A stretch of 64,000 nt of DNA from E44-bin88 sp034419075 (GTDB taxonomy: Bacteria > Chloroflexota > Dehalococcoidia > Dehalococcoidales > BS750m-G39). The DNA is taken from positions 1 to 64,000 of the forward strand of contig DAOULR010000025.1 of NCBI GenBank assembly GCA_034419075.1. Direction: 5' to 3'. This document shows, piece after piece, positions 25,282 through 33,448 of the stretch. Each line of letters opens with the position of its first letter. Within the stretch, counting starts at the first letter, position 1. The notes beneath the pieces are model-generated. The model was not told where the DNA came from. It saw only the letters and a list, made by a program, of their open reading frames with translations, and ran no database searches. A program made the translations under genes and the position numbers.

Positions 25282-25674
25282 ATGATGAAAAGGAAACTAT
25301 TAATCGGGGTAATCGTTTTAGTCGGGATAGCGGCGGCGTTTGCCCTGATTATGCTAACTACGGGCGCCGCCATAGCGGCCTGGATATACCTGGTATGGCA
25401 GGTCGCCAAAAAGAGAACCAAAATATTCCATAAACAGATGGAGCCAAAGTTGGTCAAAAAACGCTACAAGATGCTGAAAACATCCCTGTGGGTAGCGGCT
25501 ATAGCCTTCGCCCTGGGTGTAGCTGGTTTTGTCGCGCACAATGCACTATACGGTCTGACCGAAATGGAGGAGCCCGTCTCTTTCATCATCGCGCTGGTGG
25601 CTTTATGGCTGTTTATTCTGGCAACTGGCGGCGGCCTGTTTATATATATCTTAGGACAACGAAAACCAGCCTGA
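25282..25674 (+). CDS. small multi-span membrane protein, function unknown
   Basis: A 130-residue protein with three or four membrane spans: about residues 5-24, a second weaker one to about 40, 66-86 and 101-123. A basic Lys/Arg-rich loop near residues 42-65 should face the cytoplasm. AGGGGGTGG precedes the ATG. It is divergent from the MBL gene and followed by a good terminator inside a repeat copy. I do not recognise the family. Confidence 0.6.
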   Translation: MMKRKLLIGVIVLVGIAAAFALIMLTTGAAIAAWIYLVWQVAKKRTKIFHKQMEPKLVKKRYKMLKTSLWVAAIAFALGVAGFVAHNALYGLTEMEEPVSFIIALVALWLFILATGGGLFIYILGQRKPA

Positions 25675-25680
25675 AGCGCT

Positions 25681-25790
25681 ACCCCACCCCGTTTTAATCT
25701 TTTCCCACCCGCCACCCTTTTAAGGTAAAGAGGGGCTTCGCCCCTCTTAAACTCCCCCAAATGGGGGGATTTTTTGTTTGGGGGGGGGTA
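25681..25790. repeat. MITE-like GC-rich repeat, truncated copy C (inverted)
   Basis: The reverse complement matches the right half of the other copies: GGGGGAGT, AAGAGGGGCGAAGCCCCTCTT, a TTTACCTTAAA segment shared with the copy at 50.7 kb, GGGTGGCGGGTGGGAAAAGA, then GGGGTGGGGT (25681-25690 on the plus strand is ACCCCACCCC). The left half is missing. The element begins 6 nt after the stop codon of the upstream gene. Confidence 0.65.
25753..25775 (+). terminator. rho-independent terminator within repeat copy C
   Basis: TCCCCC (25753-25758) pairs with GGGGGA (25764-25769), followed by six T (25770-25775). It should end transcription of the membrane protein gene at 25282-25674. Confidence 0.55.
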
Positions 25791-25823
25791 TAATACCGCT
25801 TTCTGTGGTGGTAGAATATAAAT

Positions 25824-26648
25824 ATGCGTGTGCCAGAAGAAGTAAGGAAATGTGTTGTATTTGTAGGCCTGCCTGTTACCAAGCCTAATGGTCAACGGGG
25901 AATAAACCTCAAAGGGACTGGCTTCCTTACAGCAGTACCTTCCGAAAGTAACCCAAATAGAGCCTATGTATATCTAGTTACAGCCAAACATGTAGCAGAT
26001 AAACTTGAAGGACAGAAGTTTGCGGCACGAGTGAATACAAAAGAAGGGAGTTCCAAACGAGTAATTTGGGAGGAAATACGATGGTGGCATCATCCAACAG
26101 ACCAGTTAGCAGATGTAGCCGTCGTTCCTTTTAAACCACCACCAGAGTTAGACTTTAAACTCATCCCACTTAGCGTGTTCATTTCAGATGATGTAATACG
26201 AAACGAGCACATTGGCATTGGTGACGATGTATTTATGACGGGACTTTTTGCCCATCTCAGCGGCTCGAAGAGGAATCTCCCCATCTTACGTTTCGGCAGC
26301 ATTGCTATGATGCCTGATGAGCCAGTACCGACAAGCATAGGAATGATAGAAGCTTATCTAATTGAAGCTAGGTCAATAGGAGGACTAAGCGGTTCACCAG
26401 CCTTTGTCTACAAGATAACAGGGAGTAGAGGTAAATTGTATCTGCTGGGACTGATGCACGGCCATTGGGACATTCCTCCAGAAAACAAGAATGACCTTGC
26501 GGTCAAAGATTCCTTCGGGTCTGTAAACATGGGCATCGCTATAGTCGTGCCAGCAAAAAAGATTCTAGAGACGCTCAACCACCCGGAGCTAGTTGAAATA
26601 AGACGGAAGGGTGACGAGAAAGAAAAACAGACTCAGGAGAATTCTTAG
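25824..26648 (+). CDS. trypsin-like serine protease domain protein (AT-rich, probably acquired)
   Basis: A 274-residue protein with a chymotrypsin-type triad in the right order: His56 in VTAKHVAD, Asp97 in LADVAV, and Ser189 in GLSGSPAF. A GTGFLTA segment near residue 31 matches the first beta-barrel strands of HtrA-like proteases. There is no signal peptide, membrane anchor or PDZ domain, so it appears cytoplasmic. Codon use is markedly more AT-rich than its neighbours, and it sits directly after a repeat copy, both of which suggest transfer. Proteases of this kind occur as effectors in defence systems, but no partner gene is next to it. The stop overlaps the nfnB stop by 4 nt. Confidence 0.75.
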   Translation: MRVPEEVRKCVVFVGLPVTKPNGQRGINLKGTGFLTAVPSESNPNRAYVYLVTAKHVADKLEGQKFAARVNTKEGSSKRVIWEEIRWWHHPTDQLADVAVVPFKPPPELDFKLIPLSVFISDDVIRNEHIGIGDDVFMTGLFAHLSGSKRNLPILRFGSIAMMPDEPVPTSIGMIEAYLIEARSIGGLSGSPAFVYKITGSRGKLYLLGLMHGHWDIPPENKNDLAVKDSFGSVNMGIAIVVPAKKILETLNHPELVEIRRKGDEKEKQTQENS

Positions 26649-28042
26649 CCCCTCAAAAACTTGTCCATGTCCGCCGCGGCAACCTTGCCCGCACCCATAG
26701 CGCTAATCACCGTAGCCGCACCGGTAACAATATCGCCGCCCGCCCAGACCCTGTCCTTGACCGTCTTACCCGTCGCCTCGTCAGCGACCACGGTGCCCCA
26801 CTTGGTCGTCTCCAGCCCCTCGGTAGTGGAGGCGATGAGGGGATTGGGGCGGGTGCCCAGAGCCACGATGACCTCGTCAACGTCAATGACGAACTCGCTG
26901 CCCTCCTTGACCACGGGACGTCGGCGGCCGCTGTCGTCGGGCTCGCCGAGTTCCATCTCGTAACACTCCATGCCCACCACCCAGTTCTGCTCGTCGCCTA
27001 AAAACTGCTTGGGGTTGGTCAGGAGCTTAAACTCGATGCCCTCCTCCATGGCGTTCTCCACCTCTTCACGGCGGGCGGGCATCTCCGCCTCGGAACGGCG
27101 GTAGACTATATAGACCTTGTCGGCGCCCAGCCTCAAAGCGCAGCGGGCCGAGTCCATGGCCACGTTGCCGCCGCCGATGACGGCCACCTTCTTGCCGATT
27201 TTGACGGGGGTGTCGTACTGGGGGAAAAGGTAGGCCTTCATCAGGTTGACGCGGGTCAGAAATTCGTTGGCCGAATAGATGCCGTTGAGGTTCTCGGTGG
27301 GGTAGCCCAGAAACATGGGCAGGCCCGCGCCCGTGCCCAGAAAGACGGCTTCAAAGCCCTGAGCCAGTATCTCGTCAATGGTAGCCAGCTTGCCCACCAC
27401 CGAGTCCAGCTCGATTTTGACCCCCAGCGAGGCGACATAGTCCACCTCGTTCTGGACGATTTCCTTGGGCAGACGGAACTCAGGGATGCCGTACATGAGG
27501 ACGCCGCCGGCGACGTGCAAGGCCTCGAAGATAGTGACGCTGTGGCCCATCTTGGCCAGGTCGGCGGCGGCCGTTAGGCCCGCGGGCCCCGAGCCGACCA
27601 CGGCTATTTTCTTACCTGTAGGTTTAGGAGACTTGGGTTGTTTTTTAGTCGCCCCCATGTTGGCCCGCTCCCAGTCGGCGACAAAGCGCTCCAGGCGGCC
27701 GATAGCGATGGGGGCCTCTTTCTTAGCCAGCGTGCAGGTGGCCTCGCACTGGGTCTCCTGGGGGCAGACCCGCCCGCAGATACCGGGCAGGGCGTTCTTG
27801 CTCTTTAAGACCCTGACCGCTTCAGGCATATCGCCCTCGCGGATGGCGAGGATAAAGTCGGGGATGTCAACGCCCACCGGGCAGCCCTCGACGCAGTTGC
27901 GCTTGGGGCACTGGATGCAGCGGCTGGCCTCTTCCTGGGCCTGCTCTAGGCCGTAGCCCAGCGCCACCTCGTTAAAGTTTTTGGCCCTTTTCTTGGGCTC
28001 CTGACGGGGCATGGCTACCCGGTTCAGATTCAGCTTCGGCAT
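26645..28042 (-). CDS. nfnB: NfnB-type NADPH oxidoreductase (GltA-like large subunit)
   Basis: A 465-residue flavoprotein of the glutamate synthase small-chain family. Cys-rich N-terminal motifs (CIQCPKRNCVEGCPVG and CGRVCPQETQCEATC) bind two [4Fe-4S] clusters. An FAD site GSGPAGLTAAADL and a second Rossmann site GGGNVAMDSAR for NADPH follow. Encoded 12 nt after the ferredoxin-NADP reductase-like gene, which makes an NfnAB pair. NfnAB couples NADH and reduced ferredoxin to NADP+ reduction by electron bifurcation. A glutamate synthase role is less likely because no large GOGAT subunit is nearby. Confidence 0.9.
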   Translation of the reverse strand: MPKLNLNRVAMPRQEPKKRAKNFNEVALGYGLEQAQEEASRCIQCPKRNCVEGCPVGVDIPDFILAIREGDMPEAVRVLKSKNALPGICGRVCPQETQCEATCTLAKKEAPIAIGRLERFVADWERANMGATKKQPKSPKPTGKKIAVVGSGPAGLTAAADLAKMGHSVTIFEALHVAGGVLMYGIPEFRLPKEIVQNEVDYVASLGVKIELDSVVGKLATIDEILAQGFEAVFLGTGAGLPMFLGYPTENLNGIYSANEFLTRVNLMKAYLFPQYDTPVKIGKKVAVIGGGNVAMDSARCALRLGADKVYIVYRRSEAEMPARREEVENAMEEGIEFKLLTNPKQFLGDEQNWVVGMECYEMELGEPDDSGRRRPVVKEGSEFVIDVDEVIVALGTRPNPLIASTTEGLETTKWGTVVADEATGKTVKDRVWAGGDIVTGAATVISAMGAGKVAAADMDKFLRG

Positions 28043-28054
28043 TTATTTACTCCT

Positions 28055-28888
28055 CTAGGCGGAGTGGCTTTTCTGCCACTCCTCGTAAGCGCACTTCTCT
28101 TCGCCCAGATAGATACGCTGGCGGGCGGCCATCAGGTCCCAGTCAACCTGGTGCCCGTCGAAATCGGGGCCGTCAACGCAGGCGAACTTGGTCTCGCCGC
28201 CGACGGCGACGCGGCAGCAGCCGCACATGCCCGTACCGTCGACCATGATGGGGTTGAGGCTGACGATGGTCTTGACCTTGAAGGGCAGCGTGGTCAGGGC
28301 GCAGAACTTCATCATGACCACGGGGCCGATGGCGACGACGCGGTCAATCTTTTCGCCACCTTCCAGCATTTCTTTAAGCGGCTCGGTGACGACGCCTTTT
28401 CGCCCGTAGGAGCCGTCGTCGGTGGTGACAATCATCTGGTCGCTGACGGACTGGAGCTTGTCCTCCCAGAAAAGCAGCTCCTGGCTGCGCGCCCCCAGTA
28501 TGGTGATAATGCGGTTGCCCGCTTTTTTCAGCGCGCGGGCGATGGGGGCAACCGGCGCCGCCCCCACCCCACCGGCGACACAAGCGACAGTTCCGAACTT
28601 TTCAATCTCGGCGGGTACGCCCAAGGGGCCCACGAAGTCGGCTATTGAGTCGCCCTCTCCGAGCAAGGCCAGGCGGGCGGTGGTGGCGCCCACCTCCATA
28701 AAGACGATGGTAACCGTGCCCTCTTTTTCGTCCCAGTCGGCGATGGTCAGGGGGATGCGCTCGCCCTTCTCATCAATCCTGACCACAACGAACTGCCCCG
28801 CTTTAGCCTTCTTGGCCACAGCGGGTGCGGCCATCTTAAAAAGGTGAATTTGGGGCACCAGGTCTTGCTTTAATAGAATCTTATACAA
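28055..28888 (-). CDS. nfnA: NfnA-type ferredoxin:NAD oxidoreductase small subunit
   Basis: A 277-residue protein of the ferredoxin-NADP reductase superfamily, like dihydroorotate dehydrogenase PyrK and sulfide dehydrogenase subunits. It has an FAD-binding barrel, an NAD-binding region with VAGGVGAAPVAPIARAL, and a C-terminal [2Fe-2S] site with Cys in DGTGMCGCCRVAVGG and FACVDGPDFDGHQ. It starts at a TTG (28888) with GAGGTG seven nt upstream. With NfnB it forms the bifurcating transhydrogenase, supplying NADPH in an anaerobe. A hairpin lies in the upstream region. Confidence 0.9.
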   Translation of the reverse strand: MYKILLKQDLVPQIHLFKMAAPAVAKKAKAGQFVVVRIDEKGERIPLTIADWDEKEGTVTIVFMEVGATTARLALLGEGDSIADFVGPLGVPAEIEKFGTVACVAGGVGAAPVAPIARALKKAGNRIITILGARSQELLFWEDKLQSVSDQMIVTTDDGSYGRKGVVTEPLKEMLEGGEKIDRVVAIGPVVMMKFCALTTLPFKVKTIVSLNPIMVDGTGMCGCCRVAVGGETKFACVDGPDFDGHQVDWDLMAARQRIYLGEEKCAYEEWQKSHSA

Positions 28889-28921
28889 AGCGGCTCACCT
28901 CAAATAAGATTAAACTAAAAA

Positions 28922-28952
28922 GGCTATCCCTGAAGCGTTTTCAGAGATAGCC
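28922..28952. repeat. hairpin-forming inverted repeat upstream of nfnA
   Basis: GGCTATC (28922-28928) pairs with GATAGCC (28946-28952). After a single mismatch, CTGAA (28930-28934) pairs with TTCAG (28940-28944) around a GCGTT loop. It lies about 35 nt upstream of the nfnA start, in a relatively AT-rich 287-nt gap. No T-run follows on either strand, so it may be a leader structure or operator and not a terminator. Confidence 0.5.
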
Positions 28953-29041
28953 CCGATGATAGTTATTCATAAAGCTCAATCCATAAAGAGAGGATAGCAG
29001 CAAATATTAAAAAATTCAAGCCGATTTGAGCCCAAAACCCG

Positions 29042-29070
29042 TTGCCTAATTATTGCCAAAGGTATATTAT
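29042..29070 (+). promoter_or_regulatory. promoter for remA-gmk
   Basis: TTGCCT (29042-29047), a 17-nt spacer and TATTAT (29065-29070), about 105 nt before the remA ATG. The leader between them contains a possible 23-codon reading frame (29103-29174). Confidence 0.45.
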
Positions 29071-29175
29071 AGTAAGCACCGCATTTGACTTGAGAGAAAG
29101 GGGTGGTCATTATCGACGATTTAGCACGATTTAGAGACGCGAACGTTATTAAAAGTAATCTGCCGAGGTGTTAAG

Positions 29176-29469
29176 ATGGTCGCCGAGCTTATTCACATTG
29201 GATTCGGAAATATACTAGCCATGAACAGGGTCATTTCTATAGCTTCGCCTAACTCCGCACCCACCAAACGAACCATCCAACAGGCTAAAAATAAGGGGCT
29301 GCTGATTGACATGACCAGCGGCCGCAGAACCAAAGCCGTTATCTTTACCGATAGCGGGCACATTATTCTGGGCGCCCTCGCCCCAGAAACCATTGCTGGC
29401 CGGCTGCAAGCCAGCCGAGGAGGCCCATTGCTCAAGCCAGAGCCAAGCGATGAAAAAGACGAACCCTAA
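29176..29469 (+). CDS. remA: RemA/DUF370 family DNA-binding regulator
   Basis: A 97-residue protein matching the RemA (YlzA/DUF370) family: IGFGNILAMNRVISIASPNSAP, then IDMTSGRRTKAVIFTDSGHIILGALAPETI. In Bacillus, RemA is a ring-forming DNA-binding activator of matrix and osmoprotection genes. The C-terminal tail of about 20 residues is longer than usual. It overlaps gmk by 20 nt; remA-gmk is a conserved neighbour pair in many bacteria. An AGGTG sequence about 7 nt upstream supports the start. Confidence 0.88.
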   Translation: MVAELIHIGFGNILAMNRVISIASPNSAPTKRTIQQAKNKGLLIDMTSGRRTKAVIFTDSGHIILGALAPETIAGRLQASRGGPLLKPEPSDEKDEP

Positions 29470-30082
29470 AGATATCCCCCTCAACCCCACCCCCAAACCG
29501 CTGCTCATTGTCCTCTCCGGCCCTTCCGGAGCGGGCAAAGACGCCGTCCTGAACCAGATGAAGGCGGCGGGCTACCCCGCCAAGTTTATCACCACCGCCA
29601 CCACCCGACCCCGCCGCGCCGACGAAGAAGATAATATCGCCTATAAATTCGTCTCCGAAAAAGACTTCCAGAAGATGCTGAAGAACAAGGAGCTTTTGGA
29701 GTACGCCAATGTCTACGGAAACTGGTACGGCGTGCCCAGAGAGCCGATTAAAAAAGCCCTGGCGGCGGGGGAAGATACCATCGTCAAGGTGGATGTGCAG
29801 GGGGCGGCTACGCTAAAGAAAATCCTGCCCGAGGCGGTCTTTATCTTCCTCACCTCACCGACAGCAGATGAGCTGGAGACCAGGCTGCGGGAACGCCAGA
29901 CCGAATCCGATTTCGACTGCGACCTGCGCCTGAAGACCGCCGCCGAAGAGATGAAGCAGTTGCACCTCTTTGACTATATTGTCTACAACGAACGAAATGA
30001 AATAGAGCGGGCGGCATCAGCCATCGCCGCCATCATCACCGCTGAGAAGTGCCGCCGCATCCCACGGGAAGTCAGCCTCTAA
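29450..30082 (+). CDS. gmk: guanylate kinase
   Basis: About 210 residues. Phosphorylates GMP to GDP. The P-loop is GPSGAGKDAV, followed by the GMP-binding TTATTRPRRADEED region and YGVPREPIKKAL. The ATG at 29450 (MKKTNPKDIPLN) gives a normal length; a TTG at 29393 would lengthen the protein inside remA without family support. Translation is probably coupled to remA through the 20-nt overlap. No rpoZ gene follows, unlike the usual gmk-rpoZ order. Confidence 0.95.
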   Translation: MKKTNPKDIPLNPTPKPLLIVLSGPSGAGKDAVLNQMKAAGYPAKFITTATTRPRRADEEDNIAYKFVSEKDFQKMLKNKELLEYANVYGNWYGVPREPIKKALAAGEDTIVKVDVQGAATLKKILPEAVFIFLTSPTADELETRLRERQTESDFDCDLRLKTAAEEMKQLHLFDYIVYNERNEIERAASAIAAIITAEKCRRIPREVSL

Positions 30083-30086
30083 GCAA

Positions 30087-31088
30087 CTAGACTATCATCT
30101 TCAGCAGCCAGGCGAAGAGATAGCCCAACCCCCCGCAGATGGGAAAGGTCAGTATCCAGGCGGCGACAATATTGCCCGCTATCCCCCAGCGCACCGCCGA
30201 AAACCTCTTGGTAGCTCCTATGCCCATAATGGCGGCGCTGGCGCAGTGGGTGGTGCTCACCGGAATACCCACCAGCGAGGCTCCCTCGATAACCGCCGCC
30301 GCCGAGAGGTTGGCGGCAAAGGCGTGAACCGGCTGCAGGTCGGTAACCTTCATCCCCAGTGTCTTGATGACCCGCCAGCCGCCGACAGCCGTCCCCAAGC
30401 TTATGGATAAAGCCGACAGGGCGATTACCCAAAAGGGGATGCTATCCCAGAGAGCGGCGTTGCCGGTATAGATGACCAGCGCCATGGTGATAACGCCGAT
30501 GGGCATCTGGCCGTCGTTCTTGCCGTGGCTGTAGGATAAAAAGGCGGTGGTCAGCCACTGCAGACGGCTGAAAATAATCCTCATAAAGGCGGGGGCGCTC
30601 TGCCGGAAGACCCAGAAGAGGACGACCATGACGGCGAAGCCGCCGACGAAACCGAGGACGGGAGCCGCCACCACCGACGACAGCACCCGCCCCATAACGC
30701 CCCATTGTATGGCATCCACGCCCACCGTGGCGGCTCCAGCGGCGGCCAGCCCGCTGACGAAGCCGTGGGTTATGCTGACCGGCAGACCCAGGTAGGTGGC
30801 TACACCCCCCCAAATAATAACCGCCGCCAGGGCGGCAATCACCGTCACGTAGGATATCGCATCCGGGATTAGAATTCCTTTGCCGATGGTGCGCGCCACT
30901 GCCAGACCGGTGGCGGCGCCGGCAAAATTGAAGCAGGCGGCCAGTATGACCGCGTTGCGGGGGGAAATAGAACGGGAGCCGACCGAAGCCCCGATGGCGT
31001 TAGCGGCGTCGTTGAAGCCGTTGACCAGACCGAAGCCAACGGCAAAGACGACAATAATTATCAGGTAACCGAGGGCAAAATCAGGCAT
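30087..31088 (-). CDS. pit: PiT-family inorganic phosphate transporter
   Basis: A 333-residue multi-span membrane protein of the phosphate permease (PiT/PHO4) family. The family signature GFNDAANAIG is seen near residue 24, and its inverted repeat counterpart lies in the C-terminal half (VSTTHCASAAIMG). About ten hydrophobic spans are present. It overlaps the upstream DUF47 gene by 8 nt. PiT carriers with a DUF47 partner are low-affinity phosphate importers. Sulfate transport is a less likely alternative. Confidence 0.93.
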   Translation of the reverse strand: MPDFALGYLIIIVVFAVGFGLVNGFNDAANAIGASVGSRSISPRNAVILAACFNFAGAATGLAVARTIGKGILIPDAISYVTVIAALAAVIIWGGVATYLGLPVSITHGFVSGLAAAGAATVGVDAIQWGVMGRVLSSVVAAPVLGFVGGFAVMVVLFWVFRQSAPAFMRIIFSRLQWLTTAFLSYSHGKNDGQMPIGVITMALVIYTGNAALWDSIPFWVIALSALSISLGTAVGGWRVIKTLGMKVTDLQPVHAFAANLSAAAVIEGASLVGIPVSTTHCASAAIMGIGATKRFSAVRWGIAGNIVAAWILTFPICGGLGYLFAWLLKMIV

Positions 31089-31707
31089 GCTTGAGGGCTA
31101 CCCCTTCAAGGACGTTAGCTACATCCTCGCAACGGTCGGTGGCGCTTTCCATATGAGCATAAATCTCGCGCCACTTGATAACATTAGCTATATCGGAGGA
31201 ATCGGAGAAGAGCTCAGCCATCGCCGAGCGGTAGACCCTGTCGGCGACGTTTTCCAATCGGTTAATCTCGACACAGCGTTTGAGCACCTGGCTCAGGACG
31301 ATGTGCTTCCTGAGCTGAGGTACTACCCTCTCTACCTCTTCCGCCGCCTGGACGATAATATCGGCCAGCTCCCTGGCCCGGGGGCCGGGGCGGTCTACTT
31401 TGTAGAGGAGCATGGAGTCCGCCGCCGCATGAATAAAGTCGATGATGTCGTCCAGGGAATGAGCCAGCTGGACAATATCCTCCCGGTCGAAGGGGGTGAC
31501 GAAGGTGCGGTGCACCCGCGCCATAATGCTGTGGGTGATGGTATCCCCCTGGTGCTCAAGCTCGGTTATCTCAGCGACACTGCCCTCGACATTTTTCCAG
31601 TTATCGACCATTTCCTTGAGTCGATGCGCCGCTTCAACCACGTTCTGTGCGCTCGCCTGGAAGAGGTCGAAAAACTTTTCCTCACGGGGAATAAAGGGGA
31701 ACTTCAC
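31081..31707 (-). CDS. DUF47 PhoU-like phosphate transport regulator
   Basis: About 208 residues, all-helical, of the DUF47/PhoU-like family that accompanies PiT transporters. It starts MKFPFIPREEKFFDLF, and the typical EHQGDTITHSI and DDIIDFIH segments carry the acidic metal-binding residues. The GTG at 31707 is set by AAAGGAGG 8 nt upstream; a longer in-frame start at 31782 lacks a ribosome site. It overlaps pit by 8 nt. The promoter is at 31806-31834. Confidence 0.9.
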   Translation of the reverse strand: MKFPFIPREEKFFDLFQASAQNVVEAAHRLKEMVDNWKNVEGSVAEITELEHQGDTITHSIMARVHRTFVTPFDREDIVQLAHSLDDIIDFIHAAADSMLLYKVDRPGPRARELADIIVQAAEEVERVVPQLRKHIVLSQVLKRCVEINRLENVADRVYRSAMAELFSDSSDIANVIKWREIYAHMESATDRCEDVANVLEGVALKHA

Positions 31708-31805
31708 GCCCGATACCTCCTTTGCCCATCGCGGGCATACGGAATAAACGTCCTTGGGAAACCAGGGGTACAACGGAGACAATTAGTCAACATGGTTCCA
31801 CCGTG

Positions 31806-31834
31806 AGTTTAGTTGAGGGTCAAATAATTGTCAA
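31806..31834 (-). promoter_or_regulatory. promoter for DUF47-pit
   Basis: On the minus strand, a perfect TTGACA (31829-31834), a 17-nt spacer and TAAACT (31806-31811). It stands back to back with the APC permease promoter; the two -35 boxes are 13 bp apart. Confidence 0.6.
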
Positions 31835-31847
31835 GAGATAGAGGTTA

Positions 31848-31876
31848 TTGACAGACAGTGTTTTGAGGCATAAACT
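31848..31876 (+). promoter_or_regulatory. promoter for the APC permease unit
   Basis: TTGACA (31848-31853), a 17-nt spacer and TAAACT (31871-31876), 52 nt before the ATG at 31929. Same -35, spacer length and -10 as the divergent pit promoter. Confidence 0.6.
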
Positions 31877-31928
31877 TACCAAAGCCCGCGGATTTTTAAG
31901 GTAGTGTTAAAATCGGTTAAACCTTACA

Positions 31929-33389
31929 ATGCAAGATAACTACCGACCCAAACCCGGGGACAGGATTTTCCGTCCCCGCCGCATCAAACGTGATAGACTG
32001 AGAAGGGTGCTGGGCATCCCTGCCCTTTTCAGCGCCGGCTACGGCAACGTCGGCTCATCCATTTATTACGCCTTAGGGATAGTGGCCGTGGTCGCGCTGG
32101 GAGCAACCCCCGTTGCGCTGGGCATCGCCGGTATCCTGTTTATTTTCACCGCCCTGACCTATGCCGAGGGCACCGCCATGCTGCCCGAAGCCGGCGGGTC
32201 GGCCAGCTTTGCCCGCCACGGCTTTAACGATATGACCGGCTTTATCGCCGGCTGGGCGCTGATGCTGAGCTATATCGTCACCATCTCCATCTCCGCCTAT
32301 ACCATCCCACCCTACCTCGGCTTTTTCTTCGAGCCCTTTAAAGCCTCCCCCCTGCTGGGCACCGCCACCTCTATAGGCATCGTCTTTTTCCTGATGATGA
32401 TAAACGTCATCGGCATCAAGGAGACCTCGTGGGTTAACATCAGCGCCGCCATACTGGATATAACCACCCAGGTGGCGCTGGTGGTTATCGGCTTTATATT
32501 TCTCTTCGACCCGGTGGTGCTCTTTCACCGCATGATTGATAACTGGCCCAGCGCCGGGAACCTGGTCTTCGGCATCGCCCTGGCTTCAATTGCCTATACC
32601 GGCATTGAAACCATGTCCCAGATGGCGGAGGAGACGCGTAAGCCGGAGAGGAAGGTGCCGCGGGCGCTGGTCATGATGATTGTGGCTGTGCTGGTTATCT
32701 TCGCCGGCATTTCGCTGGTATCGCTCTCAGCGATGACCCCACAGGAGCTGGCTACCAACTGGGCCCGCGACCCGGTGGCGGGCATCGCCGCCAATATCCC
32801 CATAACCCTGATATCCGAAGTGCTCAAACCGCTCATCGCCATCCTGGCCGGCTCCATCCTGCTCATCGCCACCAACGCGGGGCTTATCGGCATCTCACGG
32901 CTGGCCTTCTCCCTGGGCACCCACAAGCTGCAGCCCTCCGCCCTGAGCAAGGTGCATCCCCGCTTTAAGACGCCCTATATTTCCATAATCCTGTTCAGCC
33001 TGATAGCCATGGTTATCTTGATTCCGGGTTTCTTTGGCGGCCAGGTCTTCGAAAATATGGGGGCATTGTATGCCTTCGGCTCGCTGCTGGCCTTCATGTT
33101 CGCCCATGCTTCCATCCTCCGCATGAGAGTCAGCAAGCCAGATATGGAACGTCCCTTTAAGCTGGGCTGGAACATCAGAATCTTCGGCTGGGAACTGCCC
33201 ATTACGGCTATCATCGGCCTGGTCTCCACCTTCGGGATATGGGTTATCATCTTGATTACCCAGCCCTATAGCCGCTGGGTAGGCTTAATCTGGATGGCGG
33301 TTGGGCTGGTTGTTTACTGCCTCTATCGCTGGAAATCGCATTTGCCCCTGACCCATCCGCCTAAAGAACCAGAGGAGGGGGGATTGTAG
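31929..33389 (+). CDS. APC-superfamily permease, possible KimA-like potassium transporter
   Basis: A 486-residue membrane protein with about 12 hydrophobic spans. The N-terminal SAGYGNVGSSIYYALGIVA matches the substrate-binding first span of APC transporters, and ATNAGLIGISRLAFSLGTH matches span 8. The family includes amino-acid permeases and the KimA/KUP-like potassium importers. Downstream come a universal stress protein and two TrkA-type NAD-binding proteins. B. subtilis KimA is an APC fold fused to a C-terminal stress-protein-like domain, so potassium is a reasonable alternative to amino acids. This is inference. There is no Shine-Dalgarno sequence before the ATG. Confidence 0.85.
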   Translation: MQDNYRPKPGDRIFRPRRIKRDRLRRVLGIPALFSAGYGNVGSSIYYALGIVAVVALGATPVALGIAGILFIFTALTYAEGTAMLPEAGGSASFARHGFNDMTGFIAGWALMLSYIVTISISAYTIPPYLGFFFEPFKASPLLGTATSIGIVFFLMMINVIGIKETSWVNISAAILDITTQVALVVIGFIFLFDPVVLFHRMIDNWPSAGNLVFGIALASIAYTGIETMSQMAEETRKPERKVPRALVMMIVAVLVIFAGISLVSLSAMTPQELATNWARDPVAGIAANIPITLISEVLKPLIAILAGSILLIATNAGLIGISRLAFSLGTHKLQPSALSKVHPRFKTPYISIILFSLIAMVILIPGFFGGQVFENMGALYAFGSLLAFMFAHASILRMRVSKPDMERPFKLGWNIRIFGWELPITAIIGLVSTFGIWVIILITQPYSRWVGLIWMAVGLVVYCLYRWKSHLPLTHPPKEPEEGGL

Positions 33390-33448
33390 AGTCGCCTGCG
33401 GGAGATTATAATACGGTTACTCCATAACCTTGGCGATAATAAAATAAG

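Noticed and set aside
29215..29538. Minus-strand frame across remA and gmk
   Set aside because: Antisense to two well-supported genes; no homology or ribosome site.
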